64,000 bases of DNA from Montifringilla adamsi (Eukaryota > Chordata > Aves > Passeriformes > Passeridae): contig JAGGNK010013003.1 in NCBI GenBank assembly GCA_017590115.1, forward strand, positions 1,610,523 to 1,674,522, given 5' to 3'. A program made the translations under genes and the position numbers. Below are positions 39,801 through 52,790 of this stretch, in pieces (position 1 is the stretch's first letter; each line of letters starts with the position of its first letter). The notes under the pieces are model-generated. The model saw only the letters and a program-made list of their open reading frames with translations. It had not been told where the DNA came from and did no database searches.

Positions 39801-42800
39801 TGTGTACAAGTGACTTTCCCCCTAGGAGAAGAGTTTACGTGCCCCAGTCCTTGTATTTGTCTACCTAAAAATATCAATATATTTCTCCATGTCACACAGA
39901 CAGTATTACCACTCTATCTTCAATCATGCACAGAGTTAGGAGAAATCATTAGACTTCCCAAAGGCCAGACAGGGAATACAACATGTAAATAAGGAGAAAA
40001 ATGCGATTTTCCTGCACCAGCCCTCAAGTTATACTCGATCCCTTCACAGGGGATGGAACATCAGGAAAGGACGGGGGGATTGGGAACAATGTCTATGTTA
40101 ACTCCCAGATCAACACATACCACAATGAAGTCAGAGAAACTGTTATCTTAAGCATGTAGGTATTTATTTACATTTTTAGGTACACCATACCTGGGTGTAT
40201 GCAGCTTATAGTTTGATCACTGGAGGCAGAACAATTTATAAAGGACTGCTGCTTCTTTGCCCCTGCATGGAAAAATTCAACACTGCAGGTGAGGCGTTAG
40301 GGGAATGAATTCCATAATATAAAAAACACATCAGTCTTTCAATATGAGAATCACCTGCAGGCTTTCACACAATTTTTTTATGCTTACAACAACTCTGTTT
40401 AAAAGAAAACTTAAGGGATGGCTGGCAATGAAGGAATTCGTTTTTAAAGCAGGCATTCGGAAAAAGCGGTGAAGGAAGAAACACCATTCATTTTTCTCAA
40501 AGAGAGAAGACATCAATTCCACAATGAATACATCTATAAATTATCATTTATTAACTTTAAAAAATAAGTTTTTCTAGCCTGCTTTGGCAACCTTGTAGTA
40601 ATTCTCCTGCAGGTTGCAGAATCATGCTCTTGATGGTAGGAGCTAGCCAGTTCCCAAGAAGCCTGCTTTGCTGACATGTTTTGGGATAAGGAAGGTAACA
40701 CAAGCTCCATGTATTTTCTGGGGGTGCCAGCACTCATACCACTTAGCTCTGAAGGATCTCTTCTTGATTTAAATTAAATAGTCTCCTGGAGTTTAGCACA
40801 GTGGATGAGCCTACTGACTCACGCCCAGCTCTTACAGCCTCAATGACACTGGCCAGAGCAAGGAGACAATTGCCAAAATCACTTCAAACCAGCTGGCAGA
40901 CAGCCACTACTACATGAACTAGAGCAACCCTCAAATGAAGCACAGCTCACCAAATTGATTTTGATAGGCCAGAGAATACAGGAACAGTTTAGGCTGACTG
41001 CAGGCACTGGGCAAGCCGTAAATTCACCAGCAGCACCATGCAGAGATCAGGATCTGGAGCAGCTCCACCCAGAGCAGGGCTTGTCAGGACAGACAGCTTT
41101 TCACTGCACCATCAAAGGCACAACCATGCTCCCCTATCAGGTAAAAGCTGGTCCCATCATTCAAAAACCTATCAATTTTTCTGAGACATTTTATCAACGT
41201 TTCTTCAAAAACATCGAGGCAGCCTAAAAACACCCCACAGATTTGAATGTCGCTGCCAGTGGTTTAGTCTATCACTATCTCCTCACTCTCAGCTTCCAAC
41301 CAGCTTTAGAGAGTGACATTTGTGCACCTGAGGATGTGTGAGCTGACACTATGTACTTTTTCAGGTGGTTCCATCTCCTCCTGGGTTTAATAACAAAAAC
41401 ATTTTCAAGCTGCACTGTCCACAGAGCCCATCAATGTAGAACACATAAGTGATTCTTTAATTTTATGTACCAAATGTCCACATGACTGGATGTCTGCTAC
41501 ACTGCCCAAAGTTTTTTTGTTCATTTAAAACGTGAATTTTCATAGGGAAATGCATAATGTGATCGGGATTTTTCTAACATATAAATGAACAGCAGTCAGA
41601 CTGGAAGCTGCTCTTCATATGCTGAATAACAAATACAATCCTTTCACACCTCCTTGCAGCATTCCCCCAATTCCCACTCAGCCTCTTTCCTCTCCACACC
41701 ATTCTGCACTGAATACTGCCAAGTGGAACACATGTAAAGAAAGGCAGGAATTTTTTCTTTGCCTGAGAAAAGATGAACCCATGGGCTACGGATATAAAGA
41801 AAAGAATGAACAGATACTGAAAGACACAGAGAAAACACGATTTCATAGTTCACAGTCAGTGCAGCTGATCCCTGATCTCCCCATTTCCACAATGCAAATT
41901 ACCCCCCTGTGTAGCTGTGCAAGAACACAACAAACAGTGCTTCTATAATGGCAGGCTGTCATCATTCCAGGAAATTCTTCAGCAAGGCTTTTTACATCAG
42001 GTTTGGAAAGGTAAAATCTGTAACAACACAAAAGCCCAACCATAAACCATGCCCCTCCACAAAAGACCCCATGACCTAGAGAACTACTGTTTTCCTTCAA
42101 AAGGGAATAAAAGCCCTTTCTAGTTCATGACAGAATTTTTCATTTCCAAATGACTATGCAAGAAGCAATGAAGTCATCTGTACAGAATGCTTTTGAAGAA
42201 CGATATAAATAATTTCTCAATCCTGTTTCTCAGTGAAGAATCACACATCATATTCAGGCAAAGGAAGGTGTTTGGGTTTCAGCTCAGTGCTTCTCCTTCA
42301 GAGAACTGATCAGCTGAAAACAAATGCAGAGCAATTCCCTTGATATTTATGGAGTACAAAAGGTGAGAACCTCTGATTCTCAGACCTGTGAGACCTGCTT
42401 TATGCCAACACCCCAGAGCAGAAGATACTTTTGCCACGTCACTGTGATGCCTTGTGAATGCTGACCTAGAACAGAGATTAGATGGAGCTAAAGTAGGGAT
42501 TTTTAAAGATATCAATAGATCTACCTTGGGCAGCACAAGCCAAAATGACCACAAAATGGACGACAGGTCACGAGGTGTCACACTTTTATAAGTTTTGGTC
42601 CATTAGCATATTGAGGCCAATTGCCCAATTACAGCTTTAGCCCATGAAGTCCTATCCTTGTTTTCTCTCTTCACCATTGTTTGTGCTCTTGGGCCTGAGA
42701 TCTGGATCAGCTGTCCTTGGTCCCAGCTAGAGAAGGAATTGTTTTGCCTGCCTGCTCTGTGAAGAGAACTTACTGTCCCCTAACATGAAGCCTAGACTTA

Positions 42801-44545
42801 CACACTAAAGCAGAACAGAATCTGAAAAACAGAAAAGCTAAAACCTGAGGTATCAACTGCACTGTGAAAGAACCAGACGTGCTTTTGGCAAGCAGTTTAT
42901 AGGGATGTCAGGCTCCCAGGTGCTTCCCAGTATTTCATAGCTCACACCACCAAACCACATCTGCATGGCAAACTTGCTTCAATGGGTTTCAGGGGCTTCC
43001 CTGCTCAGCCTGCCGTGCTGTTGTGGAAGGAGTCAGCTAGATGGTGCTCAGGGGGTGGCAGCCGATGTGCAAAGTTACCTCTGGGATTTCGCTCCGGGCC
43101 TCCTCCCCCGCCTCTGGCATCCCACACAATCTAAGCACGCTGTCACAAATGAAAAAGCAGGACCCGGAGGAAGGGGATGACGGAGGGAGGTGAGAGTAAA
43201 CCGCATCTCGGATCCTGTGTGAGCCCAGATCCTTACACAACCACACTGGCTTTCCAGGGATGGTCTGCAAGGGAGAAACAGGATGGGTTTGTGTGCATGA
43301 GCCAGCTCATTTACTCCTACCTGGCAGCCTGAAAAGAGCACAGCACTGACAATTTGGGAACGAACCACGTTGCTGAAGAGATGTGACAATTTGGAAGTTG
43401 TTTTTCCTCTGACAAATAGCAATCCTAGCTGTAAGATTCATTGTGGTCAGATGGAGTATGTCTTTATGGGTGTTTGAAGTTAGAATTAATTAGTAGCTTT
43501 TAGCAGTCTGTGAAGTTGCCTAGTTTTGCTGGATTAATTGCACATTGCAGAAAGTGATGTAAAGACACACTGTGCTAACTCCCAATAAATATGAAAAACT
43601 CAAAGTGCACGGGAATTGTTTGGTGTGGACATATTGTTTAGATCCTTTGAGTGGCAGAATACTTATAAATTGTTAAATCTGAAGATTCCACTTGGTCCCT
43701 TGGGCTGAAAGTTTGTATGAAAATTTCATTTCAAAATGACAAGCCTATATATGCACAGGAATGGTTTTCTAAATAAAACCCTAGATCATTTTTTATTCAT
43801 CTAATGTCTAAAATGCCCAGAGGCATAGCTCCATAAAAATTTTAAACTTTAAACAAAAGCTCCTTTTGAGTTGCAGGAAAACAAAACATTCTGAAAGCAA
43901 CAGTTTGTATTATTTATTGTGATGTTTACTTAGCAAGAGAAGCTGATGAGTTAATTCTCAGTGGAAGCTCTGAATTACTTTAGGAACAGAAGCCAAATTA
44001 ATTAAGGATCATTTCCTATTGATTTCACTGTACTACAGTCCAGACTCAGAGTACCTGCTATACTCCTATACAAGATACACATAATAAATAATAATATACT
44101 TACACCAATTACTGCTGTCCTGATGACTTCTAATTTTCAGAGAGGAAACACTTCTAAGACTTTTATGTGAACATAATAAAAGGCAGAATGTCTCTTGAAA
44201 GACAGAGAATAGGAAAACACAGAAGAGGCACTGTATACCCTGCAGATAAAAGACAATAGTCCAATGAAGAGACAGGTTTAAAAAGCAGACAAAAGTGGAA
44301 ATACATATATTTGTATTGGAATTATCAATAGGAAAAATGACAAATTTAAGCCTAAACCTGGGTTTTAGAGTGCAAAACCTGAACGCATTTGGGACATGCA
44401 CTGTGGCTCGACTTTAAGTCCAGATTCACCTCACAACTTTATTATGAGCAGAAATCAAGCCCTGGAAATGTCATTATTTAACCACTACCATCAGCCTGCT
44501 GCACGGCCATGAAGAGCCAGGGCACAGGTTTTCCCTCTAGGTGTG
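33801..44545. other. Unique non-coding DNA, no gene recognised
   Basis: No recognisable gene lies in this 10.7-kb stretch. About 34,440-35,830 is notably AT-rich, with many TTAAT/ATAAT motifs and few open frames. Short A or T runs occur at 35,361-35,372, 37,131-37,143, 37,932-37,946 and about 38,178-38,191. A small patch near 43,060-43,210 has more CpG than its surroundings but falls short of an island. Open frames do not exceed 119 codons and none is recognisable. Confidence 0.5.
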
Positions 44546-44943
44546 TGTCCTGGTTCCAGGCAAGACAGAGTTAACTTTTGCAGCAGCCAGGAGGGGCACG
44601 GCCAGGACCCTGGGATTATTCCATATCACCCCACTCCATGTCAGGGGAAGGCAGGATGGTGGTGTTTCCCTGGTTTTCTGGTGTGTGCAGTAGTGTAATG
44701 CCAGATTGCATGTGGTGAGCAATCACCTGTGGACGGTTTGCATCTCTGGTACACTCTGGTATTTATATTGTTGTTGTTACTGCTTGTTTTCTTATCTTAT
44801 TGCTGTTTCCAGTGAATTATTCTTGTCTTAGCACGTGATCTTTGCCTCTTTATAGCCTCAGTTCTCCTGTCCATCCTGTCTCAGGAAAAGGTGGGGTGGA
44901 AGTGAGTGGGCAGCACATGGTCTGGGGTGTTTCAGTGGGAACA
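44546..44943 (+). mobile_element. Solo LTR of ERVL-like endogenous retrovirus
   Basis: The left end TGTCCTGGTTCCAGGCAAGA matches the start of the abundant passerine ERVL LTR group from memory. Further in order come TATTCCATATCAC, GGTGAGCAATCAC, a T-rich segment around 44,765-44,835, CATCCTGTCTCAGG and AGTGAGTGGGCAGC. These occupy the positions expected of U3-R-U5 in that group. The right edge is set at a CA-ending GGAACA and is uncertain, because the usual terminal ACCACGACA-like end is not clear. No retroviral genes or second LTR lie nearby, so it looks like a solo LTR left by LTR-LTR recombination. I found no clean 5-bp target duplication. Confidence 0.78.
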
Positions 44944-45521
44944 CTAAATTGGGAAATACCATTCTTAAATACCATTCCCAAGGGTGAACTTATCCATCCT
45001 GGAGACAGGCTGGAGCCCCATATGGCCCCACTGTCAACAGCCTTTCCACCCAAAGCAAAACAATGAGTTCCATTATCCTAGATCTTATGAGAACATAACA
45101 AAATTTGGGGTGAAATTTTGGCTCAGTTCACAGGCAAGTTGCACTGCAAGATTACTGAAGAAAGACAGATATGTTGGACCCAGTTTTGAAAATTTAGCAA
45201 ACAGTACATGCATTACCAGAATCCTCTATGAAGAACTTCAGAAAGTTCAGCATTCCTTTGGTACAGCCATGTGCATTTTCAAACAATTTACATAAAAGGT
45301 GTTCATTGAAGGACAACTACAGAAACAAGTTGTCTGGCTACAATTTTCAGACCTGCTTTTGTTGAGTCCAGCACCTGGAGCTGTTCTACCTCTGCTTCCT
45401 CTTAAAGCTAAACTTTGTTTTGGTCTGCTACCTCTCTCCACTCCCTGACTGTTTCCTGCCCTGAAGCCCACACAGCAGCATCAAGCAACCCAGCTTTTTT
45501 TTGTTTGCAACCAATCACTAA
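44944..45521. other. Unique non-coding DNA, no gene recognised
   Basis: The short interval between the LTR and the poly(T) tract contains a small direct repeat (AAATACCATTC twice, near 44,956-44,983). It has no recognisable coding sequence; its open frames reach about 100 codons and match nothing known. Confidence 0.5.
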
Positions 45522-45562
45522 AAGGCCACTTTTTTTTTTTTTTTTTTTTTTTTTTAAGGCCA
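45522..45562. repeat. Poly(T) tract flanked by 7-bp direct repeat
   Basis: AAGGCCA occurs at 45522-45528 and again at 45556-45562, on either side of a run of 26 T (45530-45555). A homopolymer bounded by a short direct repeat resembles a very short reverse-transcribed poly(A) insertion on the - strand with a target-site duplication. Chance similarity is possible because the repeat is only 7 bases. Confidence 0.75.
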
Positions 45563-46564
45563 TAAGGATTTGATTTTTGCTAGAGGTTGTCAGGCTAACT
45601 ATTAATTACTGCCTTGTACAGCAACTCCTCTTCCAGCTCTCACTGCCTACAAGGCCTCACTGGTATTTTTTCACTTAGCTTTAAGAAATGACAAGAAGCA
45701 CCCCTATGAAGTTCAGCCAGATTCACACCTCATGATGTCCATCAATATTGTACAGAAGAGCAACAACACAGAAAATAAAATACTCACCTTTACTTGGACA
45801 GTAGGACTGAAAAAATCACTTGAGCTGAGGCCCTAAACAAGGCTGCCAGTCATAAAAAATAATGCATAAAGATAACAGCTTTTAAAAGATCTCTAAATAT
45901 CTTTGTTAGCCAAAGGAGAAGGTGAAATCCTATCTTGCAGTTATGGCAAGGAGAAAAGGAGAAAAGGAGAAAAGGAGAAAGACAGAAAAAGGAAAGTGCT
46001 GTAGCCAGCATGCACACAGAGCAGGAGTGCAGAGAGCCTAAAAGCAGAGCACTGACTCACCAGGAGAGCATCCTCCAAGACCTGAGATCAGGCTCCTCAA
46101 GAGGCAGAGAGCTCCTAGATCTTCATGGGCAGGCATCAGGACTCCCAGGAAGGGCTGCAGGGACTGGGGCTGGCAGTAATAGCGTTCTTTGAAAGCCTTT
46201 AGGAAGCTGAAAAAGGACAGAAAAAGGAAGGTCTCAGAGCCTTTGACTTCTGCCCATTAAGCTCAGACTCTTTGAGCTTAGACTCAGCAGGAGGACAGGA
46301 GTTAACCACAGAAAATGGCCTTTACATTTCTTATGCTGGTTACATTTTGGGTTTGCTTAGACAGAGGATGGACTCAAACGAGTGAGGACATTTTTTGGCC
46401 TCAGGAACAAAAGGACTCAAGGAAGTGACCAAATCCAGTTTAAAAAAGAAGAAAAAACATTTTAAAATTCTAGCCAATTATTTAAATTAAGACATTATGT
46501 GAAAATAATTATTCCAGATCTGAGAGCATGTGTACTAAATGTAAACGTGAGATAGAAGGAGCTG
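45563..46564. other. Non-coding DNA with a small purine microsatellite
   Basis: The stretch holds about four copies of AAAAGGAG at roughly 45,947-45,983, followed by A/G-rich DNA. An inverted repeat TAAGCTCA/TGAGCTTA lies at 46,258-46,280 with a 7-base loop. The 85-codon frame starting at 45,935 is a translation of the purine repeat and its flank, with no recognisable domain. Confidence 0.6.
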
Positions 46565-46815
46565 GGTTTCGCAGTCTGGAGAAGTGAAGGCTGAAGGGAG
46601 CCAATTTTTGTCTTCAGCTACCTTTAGGGATTGTAGATAAGTGAGCCAGAGTTTTCTGCATCTCCCACTGAGAGAATGAGAGGTAATGCAATGGAGCAAG
46701 GGCAACTATAAGGGGATGCAAAGAAAGATGTTCTTCACCATGAAGCTGGTCCACCACTGAAGCAAGTGCCTCGAGAGGCTGGAGGAGCTCTGTCCATGGA
46801 GATTTGCAAAAAGCT
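46565..46815 (+). mobile_element. Old CR1 LINE 3' fragment (+ orientation)
   Basis: The order of diverged blocks matches the CR1 3' region: CAGTCTGGAGAAGTGAAGGC; then GGAGCAAGGGCAA; then TTCTTCACCATGAAGC; then a GCAAGTGCCTCGAGAGGCTG block; and finally TCTGTCCATGGAGATTTGCA. The terminal octamer tail is missing or too diverged to see. Divergence is high, implying an old insertion. Borders are approximate. Confidence 0.65.
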
Positions 46816-49800
46816 TAACCTTTACTACAGTGTGCAGCTCGTGAGTCACCATAAAAACTCAAATTGAAGTCGAGACAATTTATGGAGGAAGGCTGTAGAC
46901 ACGTGTCCTATTTCTGTTGCCACTGACATATTTGTCCCCCATCCTCCCTTGTGTTTTTTTTATCGCACTGGAGGGTGCCATGGATACATCAGTGCAACTG
47001 CAAATGCAGACACTCCTCAATCCAGTTACCTAAATTAAATATTTTCTATGTTTCAGCCTATTTGGGGGGCTCAGTGTATGCTGAAAAGGTGACACAAAGC
47101 TGGGAAAAGCACATTTCTAATGCTGGTTAGGAGGGTACAAGGTGCTTGACTTCCAGGTCATACACACAGGTCTAGGAAAAACTAGATTCAGGGATACAGA
47201 CTGCTGCAGTTTATTTTTTTGTGGTTGTTGTTCTTTCCTGCTGGCAATAAATAAAAGCTCCCAAAAATATAATTTTGGATGGACACAGCAGGAGCTCACT
47301 TCACTGAAAGCAAGGCTGGAACCTTACCTGCTGACATGCAATTATTGAACTCTCTTCATGCCCCCCATGCACCAGCTGCACTGCACAGAGGGAGCACAGC
47401 ACCAATATGTGGTGTTGTGGTGAAAATGTGTTCAGTGAAAATGCTCTGATATGCAGGTGGCCATGACTGGAACAAGGGACAGGATCCAGGGATAAGTCTC
47501 AGTGCAGGTGGTGAAGTGTGCACAGTGAGTGCTGACTGCCTGCTGGGCTGGCCCACCTACAAAAAAATCCACGACTAGGGCAGCACCCTCCTCTCCATCC
47601 AGCTCATTTTGCAGTGTTTGCAAAGAAAAACATCATGGGTGTAAAGTCCAGGTCAGGGAGGCAAGTAAAAGGGGGAGAAGGAAAAAAAAAAAAAAAAAAG
47701 AAAGTCAGCTTCTGCACAGCGTAAACTTATAGTGATGATCATTTTTATTACTATTAACTTGTAAACTGTGTCAATAAGACAAAGTAAACAAACACAACAA
47801 TCACAACAGTCTATAAATTCAGTGCACAAACAGCAGTTACACAAGGTTGCTTAATAATTCATTTTAGTCAGCTTCAGAGTAACTTCTAACAGAAATAAAT
47901 AACAAGAAACCATGAAAAAAATCTAAAACCCAAAACACCACTGTGTGTGCTGTGAACTCTTGTTCCTGTGGAGTCTTTAATGTTTTGGAACATGATATGC
48001 AGCAGACACAGTAATTTATAAGGTTTTCCATACTTTTGTTTTGTTTTACATGTGTTCCTGTCCAACTGAATTTTTGTCAAAGCAAGCCTCAAGTTTTTGT
48101 AAGCGAAAAATCCTCTTGGTAGCAAGAAGAGGACAATGTGACTGCGGAGAAGTTGGCATGTGCAGGGTAGACTGCAGCCAGGACACATCCAGTCTGCCGG
48201 GCATGTGTGCCTGCTGAAACTGGACACTGGAATGGGCACTTCAGACCCTGGGCATGGGAAACCTCTCTGCAGGTTCCAGCAGCACTTCCCCAACCCACGG
48301 GCAAAGCCGGTACGCTCACACAAGAGCTCGCTCACCTCACCTGTGATGCTGCTGACTGAACAAATGCCCTCAGTATTTCCTTTCCTCTTCAAATTTATGC
48401 AATCAACCATGTCCTAGAAAAGGTAAGGACAAAACTTAGGAAAGTCTGATGCATTTTTTCTTGAACACTTAGCACAACCACACCTTTCATCCTCACAGCA
48501 AATCACGTCATAGTCAGGGTTTGTAATTTTCCAAGAAAAACTATTTTAAATTTTAAATCACATAGAATTGTTTCAGCCTTTCCAACAGTACCTTCTAAGT
48601 GCAAAATAGCTGTACAGCATCACATCATTTATGTGACATTGTATTCTATCCAGTGGTGCTTGTTCAGAACAAGCATAGATTACTATCCGAAGACAAGGGG
48701 AAGTAAATAAGAAATGAAAGAAAAAATAATGATAGTGTGAGGTGTTGGTTTCCTTATCCCTCAGAGTTCAATTTAAGCGCAGTTGTTATTGATTTAATTT
48801 CACAGCACAGGCCCATATTGATAAAGGATAGCACAGTGTAATACACAAGTAACAAGAGAAAATTATGGAAAAATAGGGATGTGGTTTTCTTAAACTAATT
48901 TTATTTTGTTATTATATCATTCCCCACATTGATCTCTTGCATTTATTAACAAATATTAAAATACATTTTTATAAGAGGGAGGAAAAGAAAAAATTTGAAA
49001 TTTTAACACCATGGATGGCTGAAAAGTTTCTTGTGAAACTTCACAAGAAAACCATCCAACTAACCCTTTCTCTTAGGAGTTTTTGCTTTCCATGGGAGAG
49101 AGTGGATATTTTTCTAATCTGAAATGTATAAAGATGGGGAGATAAAAAAAAAAAGACTATGCAAAAAAATGAAAAGGATTTTTGAAACATAAGTTATTGC
49201 AATACCTCTTAGAAGTTATATTTCAGCTAGTTCATATTTCTTTTCCATCTGTGCCCCTGCAGTGAGGCTCCCAGTGGAATACTACATTTTGTCACACATG
49301 GGAGTTTGTGGTAGCTCCCTGGCAAGAACTCCAGTCAGAGTCCTGTGGTTCAAGAGAAAATAATGAACCACACACTAGAGCTATAACACTTTAATATACT
49401 GAGGAAAGCTTTCAAGGCTCAAATTTTGCTCAGTGCTACTTTATTATTTTCTTAAATAAAAGTAACCACTAGCAAAAATAAGCATTTTCTAACCATAGAA
49501 GGTGTACCGAGCCTGAGTCAGTCCTGCTTATTTTTGTTTTGTATTTCTTTGGTAGTGTGGAGCCCTGCAGCACAGGTGGGAAAGAGGACCTGTAGCTGGA
49601 AAAGCTGGAAATTCCCAAAAAAGCCAAAAACCTGCCACAGAGCAGTCCCCTGTTTGGTGTGCCCGGGATCAGCAGCTCCCCAGTGTTTAGCTGCCTGCTC
49701 AGCAGTGACTGCTCCTGCAGGGAGATGAGCCACTGAGGCAGGTGAAGCAGCAGGATTGCCTTCCTGGCACCCACACAATTTGGCTCGGATCCTAAATGTT

Positions 49801-52437
49801 TACGTCAACATCAATTTCCAGGTTTTGAAAGGTGTGCTCTTTCAAGCAAAAAAAGAGATGTTTTAGAAACCACTGCCATGCCTCAACGTAGAAAATTTTA
49901 CAAGCTAATAAGTTTAATTTAAGGTATGGCCCAGGTTTTGCAGTCTTTATTTAAGTTGTCCATAGATCCTCCCCCTAGAAGAAGAAGGACCAATGACCTC
50001 ACAGCATCTTTTGCAAAACACTTCAAGCCTGATTTGGAAACTGTTGAAACTCTGGCGCTCTAAGTAAACAGTGCCATATTTTTGGAATCTTTTCCCATCC
50101 AAATTCAGTAGTACAGCATGAACTTCCCTCAAATAACAACACAGCTCCCCCAGGGTGTAGATAATACACGTAATCACCACAGTCTCTGCCTATTCTAGTT
50201 AACACTTCTTAACAACAGATGTAATCTTCAGTGAGACCCAGCTTTTACAAATTGCTGCTAATATGAATCACGCTTAACTTGTCCAAGTATCTCTTCTAAA
50301 AAGCTTATGTTTTCCCTAGAGGTATTTAAATTAGGAATCCTTAGCTGCTAATTGAATATAAACGTGGGTAACTGAGCAGGTGATCCTCATTTCTGAAACA
50401 GAGGCTCTGACCAGAGTAAGTGAGGTGAACATGCCTGATTTACAGTGAATAAAACCTTCAGGATAAAGTAAAGGTTTGAAGGGCGCAGTTGCAACTGGTC
50501 TTGGGTCAAGAGCATCAGGTGATGCTTTCAGATCTTTGCCAGCAGCTCAAGGTCACTGCCACAGAATGAGTTCTGTCACTGCATTCATTTTCATTGTTTA
50601 AGTGTCTGGCAAATTAGGAAGGACTTCAGTTCAAAAGTGTTTTTGAAATTCACTAAGTATATGCTACGTTCAAACATCATTAAGACAGTAAAATGATCTG
50701 ACAAAAGAGAGGGATTTTTGACAGGATATATTGCCTGTTGCAAAAGCTTTCAGAGCAAAGAAAAGCAAGCTCATTGCTTTTAGAGCACCAAATCACTGTC
50801 ACATGTCAGTGCAGGTATTGAATTTGGTCCAAAATTTTAGAACTCTTCCAAAGCAACAGACCTTTACATCTCCTAAAGATTTTGCAGAGAGTTCAAAACT
50901 GTACTTTCTTATTTTTATACAATGATAATGGTTCAAAAAGTAATTTAGCACTGTTTATTGCTTTTTATTTTGGTGTAGTAATATTAGAAATATATATTTA
51001 TTTTAGAAGACATAATGCAGTCAGAGAACTACTTAATCAGCATATGAAAGTGCATTGAAACAAAAGCTGTGAGTACATTTATCAAGTTAGGTATGAATAT
51101 TGCCAAAATGGCTCAAATAGAGAGAAGGGAAATAGAACAACATAGAAGAGAAATCAAACCATCACTGATCCCATAAATGCAGAAAAAGGATATATAACAA
51201 GCATGATATTAACTTAAAACTCATAATGTTCTATTTTTCTGTGTGTGTTAAATGATAGCTTTGCTGCAAAAAGCAAGTTTCTCTTCTTTAAACACAGATA
51301 ACTGTGAGTGCACGCTGGGGAATACTGAGATTATGCTTGTAGCACAATATACATTCCATTTCCACCCAGTTGAACCTAAACCCCACCCTGTTGCCCATCA
51401 CCACCAGTTTTCCTTAAAACAGAAACAAGATTTTTTTCAGATATATTGATACATTTCCCTTTTACCTTTCTTTTTGCATATCCGTGGTAATTGTGGAGTT
51501 TCTGGATATCTTTTTGGGCTTCCACCTGAATGGCAAGATACCACAATCAAGAGTGGTAATTATGGTATTTCCTCATGTATTTGAGACAAGAGGTGGAAGA
51601 CTTCACACAATCTACAGATGTGGTTGCTTCACAAACCCTTGTCAAAATGTGATCCTGTGGTGGAAAAGGGTAGGTTTGGCAGAGGGAGAATTACTGGGGT
51701 TCAAAGGTACAGAAGGAAGAGAATTAGGCAAGCAGGGCTCAGCCTTTCAACTCACCAGCACCTCAACAGCCAGAGCAAAGACCCTTGCAAAGATCAACTC
51801 TTGCAGGTAGAAAAGGGACATCTTTTACTGTGGGCTTGAATGCCCTGTACCAGGCCACAGTGGCTTTCTGAGTTGCTTTCTGTTCAACCAACTTTTATTA
51901 CAGAACAGGCAAAAAGGATTCACCTTGCAAGAGGTGAAGTAAAAAGGAAAACATAAGGCAACATAAAACAAGATCTGTCCTCAAAAAGACTATCTATGCT
52001 TTTAAAGCTACTTCATGCTCCTTTGGGGCTTTGTAAAACAAGACCTGGAAAATGCAAATATTTCCAGCAATGCTTGCTCAAAGGGACAGTGCTTTGGAAA
52101 CAGAAAGTCTGTCCCAGCACCCTGTTCAGCACATTCCCTGGCTCAGGGTCTCACTCTGCTGGTACATTAAACCTCCTGGCTCAGTCAGCAGTAGGAATTG
52201 GGCAGCTCTGGGTGAAAATGGCTTTGGGAAATTTTTTCTTTGGGAAAAAGAGCCTAGGAGGAGGGGAAAAGTGAAAGCTGTGAGCTTACAATGCTGCATG
52301 GCTTGGGTCTAGTGAGCCACTCCCCCAAGGCTTACACCTAACTAGCCATGAGGGACTGGACAGAGAACAAGTCAGATTTCTGTTTGGCAGACAAGAGGGA
52401 AAATGAAAATACATTTAAAAAACACATTTTATAAAAC
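46816..52437. other. Unique non-coding DNA, no gene recognised
   Basis: A poly(A) run of 18 lies at 47682-47699. The longest open frame, 174 codons on the - strand (47886-48410), has no domain that I recognise, and its composition and overlapping + frame (48160-48417) suggest chance. No transposable element could be placed. About 48,900-49,200 and 50,930-51,250 are AT-rich. Confidence 0.5.
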
Positions 52438-52790
52438 TATACAATATCGGGTTGAAAGAGACCTCAAGGATCATCTGGTCAAACCTTTCTTGGCATGGTG
52501 TAGATAAGATGGCCCAGCATCCTGTCCAGGCACTCAAATGTTCAACACTGGGGAATCTACCACTTCCCCAGGGAGATTATTCCAGTGGCTGATTGTTCAC
52601 ATTGGGAAAAGTTATCCTCATTTCCAAGCAGAATCCTCTGGAGTAACTTGTACCCACTGCCCCTCATCTCTCTCTGTAAAAAGGGAGATTCCACTTTCTC
52701 TGTAACCATCCTCTAGATACTGGAATATGGTGACATTGGAACCTTTGGCTTTTTTAAACTTCTCTATCAAAAAACCCAACTTTTTGTAGA
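52438..52790 (-). mobile_element. CR1 LINE 3'-end fragment (minus orientation)
   Basis: Read on the + strand, this is the reverse complement of a CR1 3' UTR. It shows GGGTTGAAAGAGACCTCAAG and ATCATCTGGTCAAACC. A CAGCATCCTGTCCAGGCACT-like block follows. Next come GGGAATCTACCACTTCCCCA and GATTATTCCAGTGGCTGATT, then ACTTGTACCCACTGCCCCT, TGTAAAAAGGGAGATTCCA and TACTGGAATATGGTGA. The tail near 52,438-52,448 is degraded (ACAATATC instead of the usual AGAATCATAG form). The fragment appears 5'-truncated in the LINE sense, and beyond about 52,745 similarity fades. Confidence 0.88.

Noticed and set aside
43060..43210. Possible small CpG island or first exon with GAGGTGAGA donor
   Set aside because: A handful of CpGs within about 150 bp is below island criteria; the 71-codon frame there has no recognisable product.
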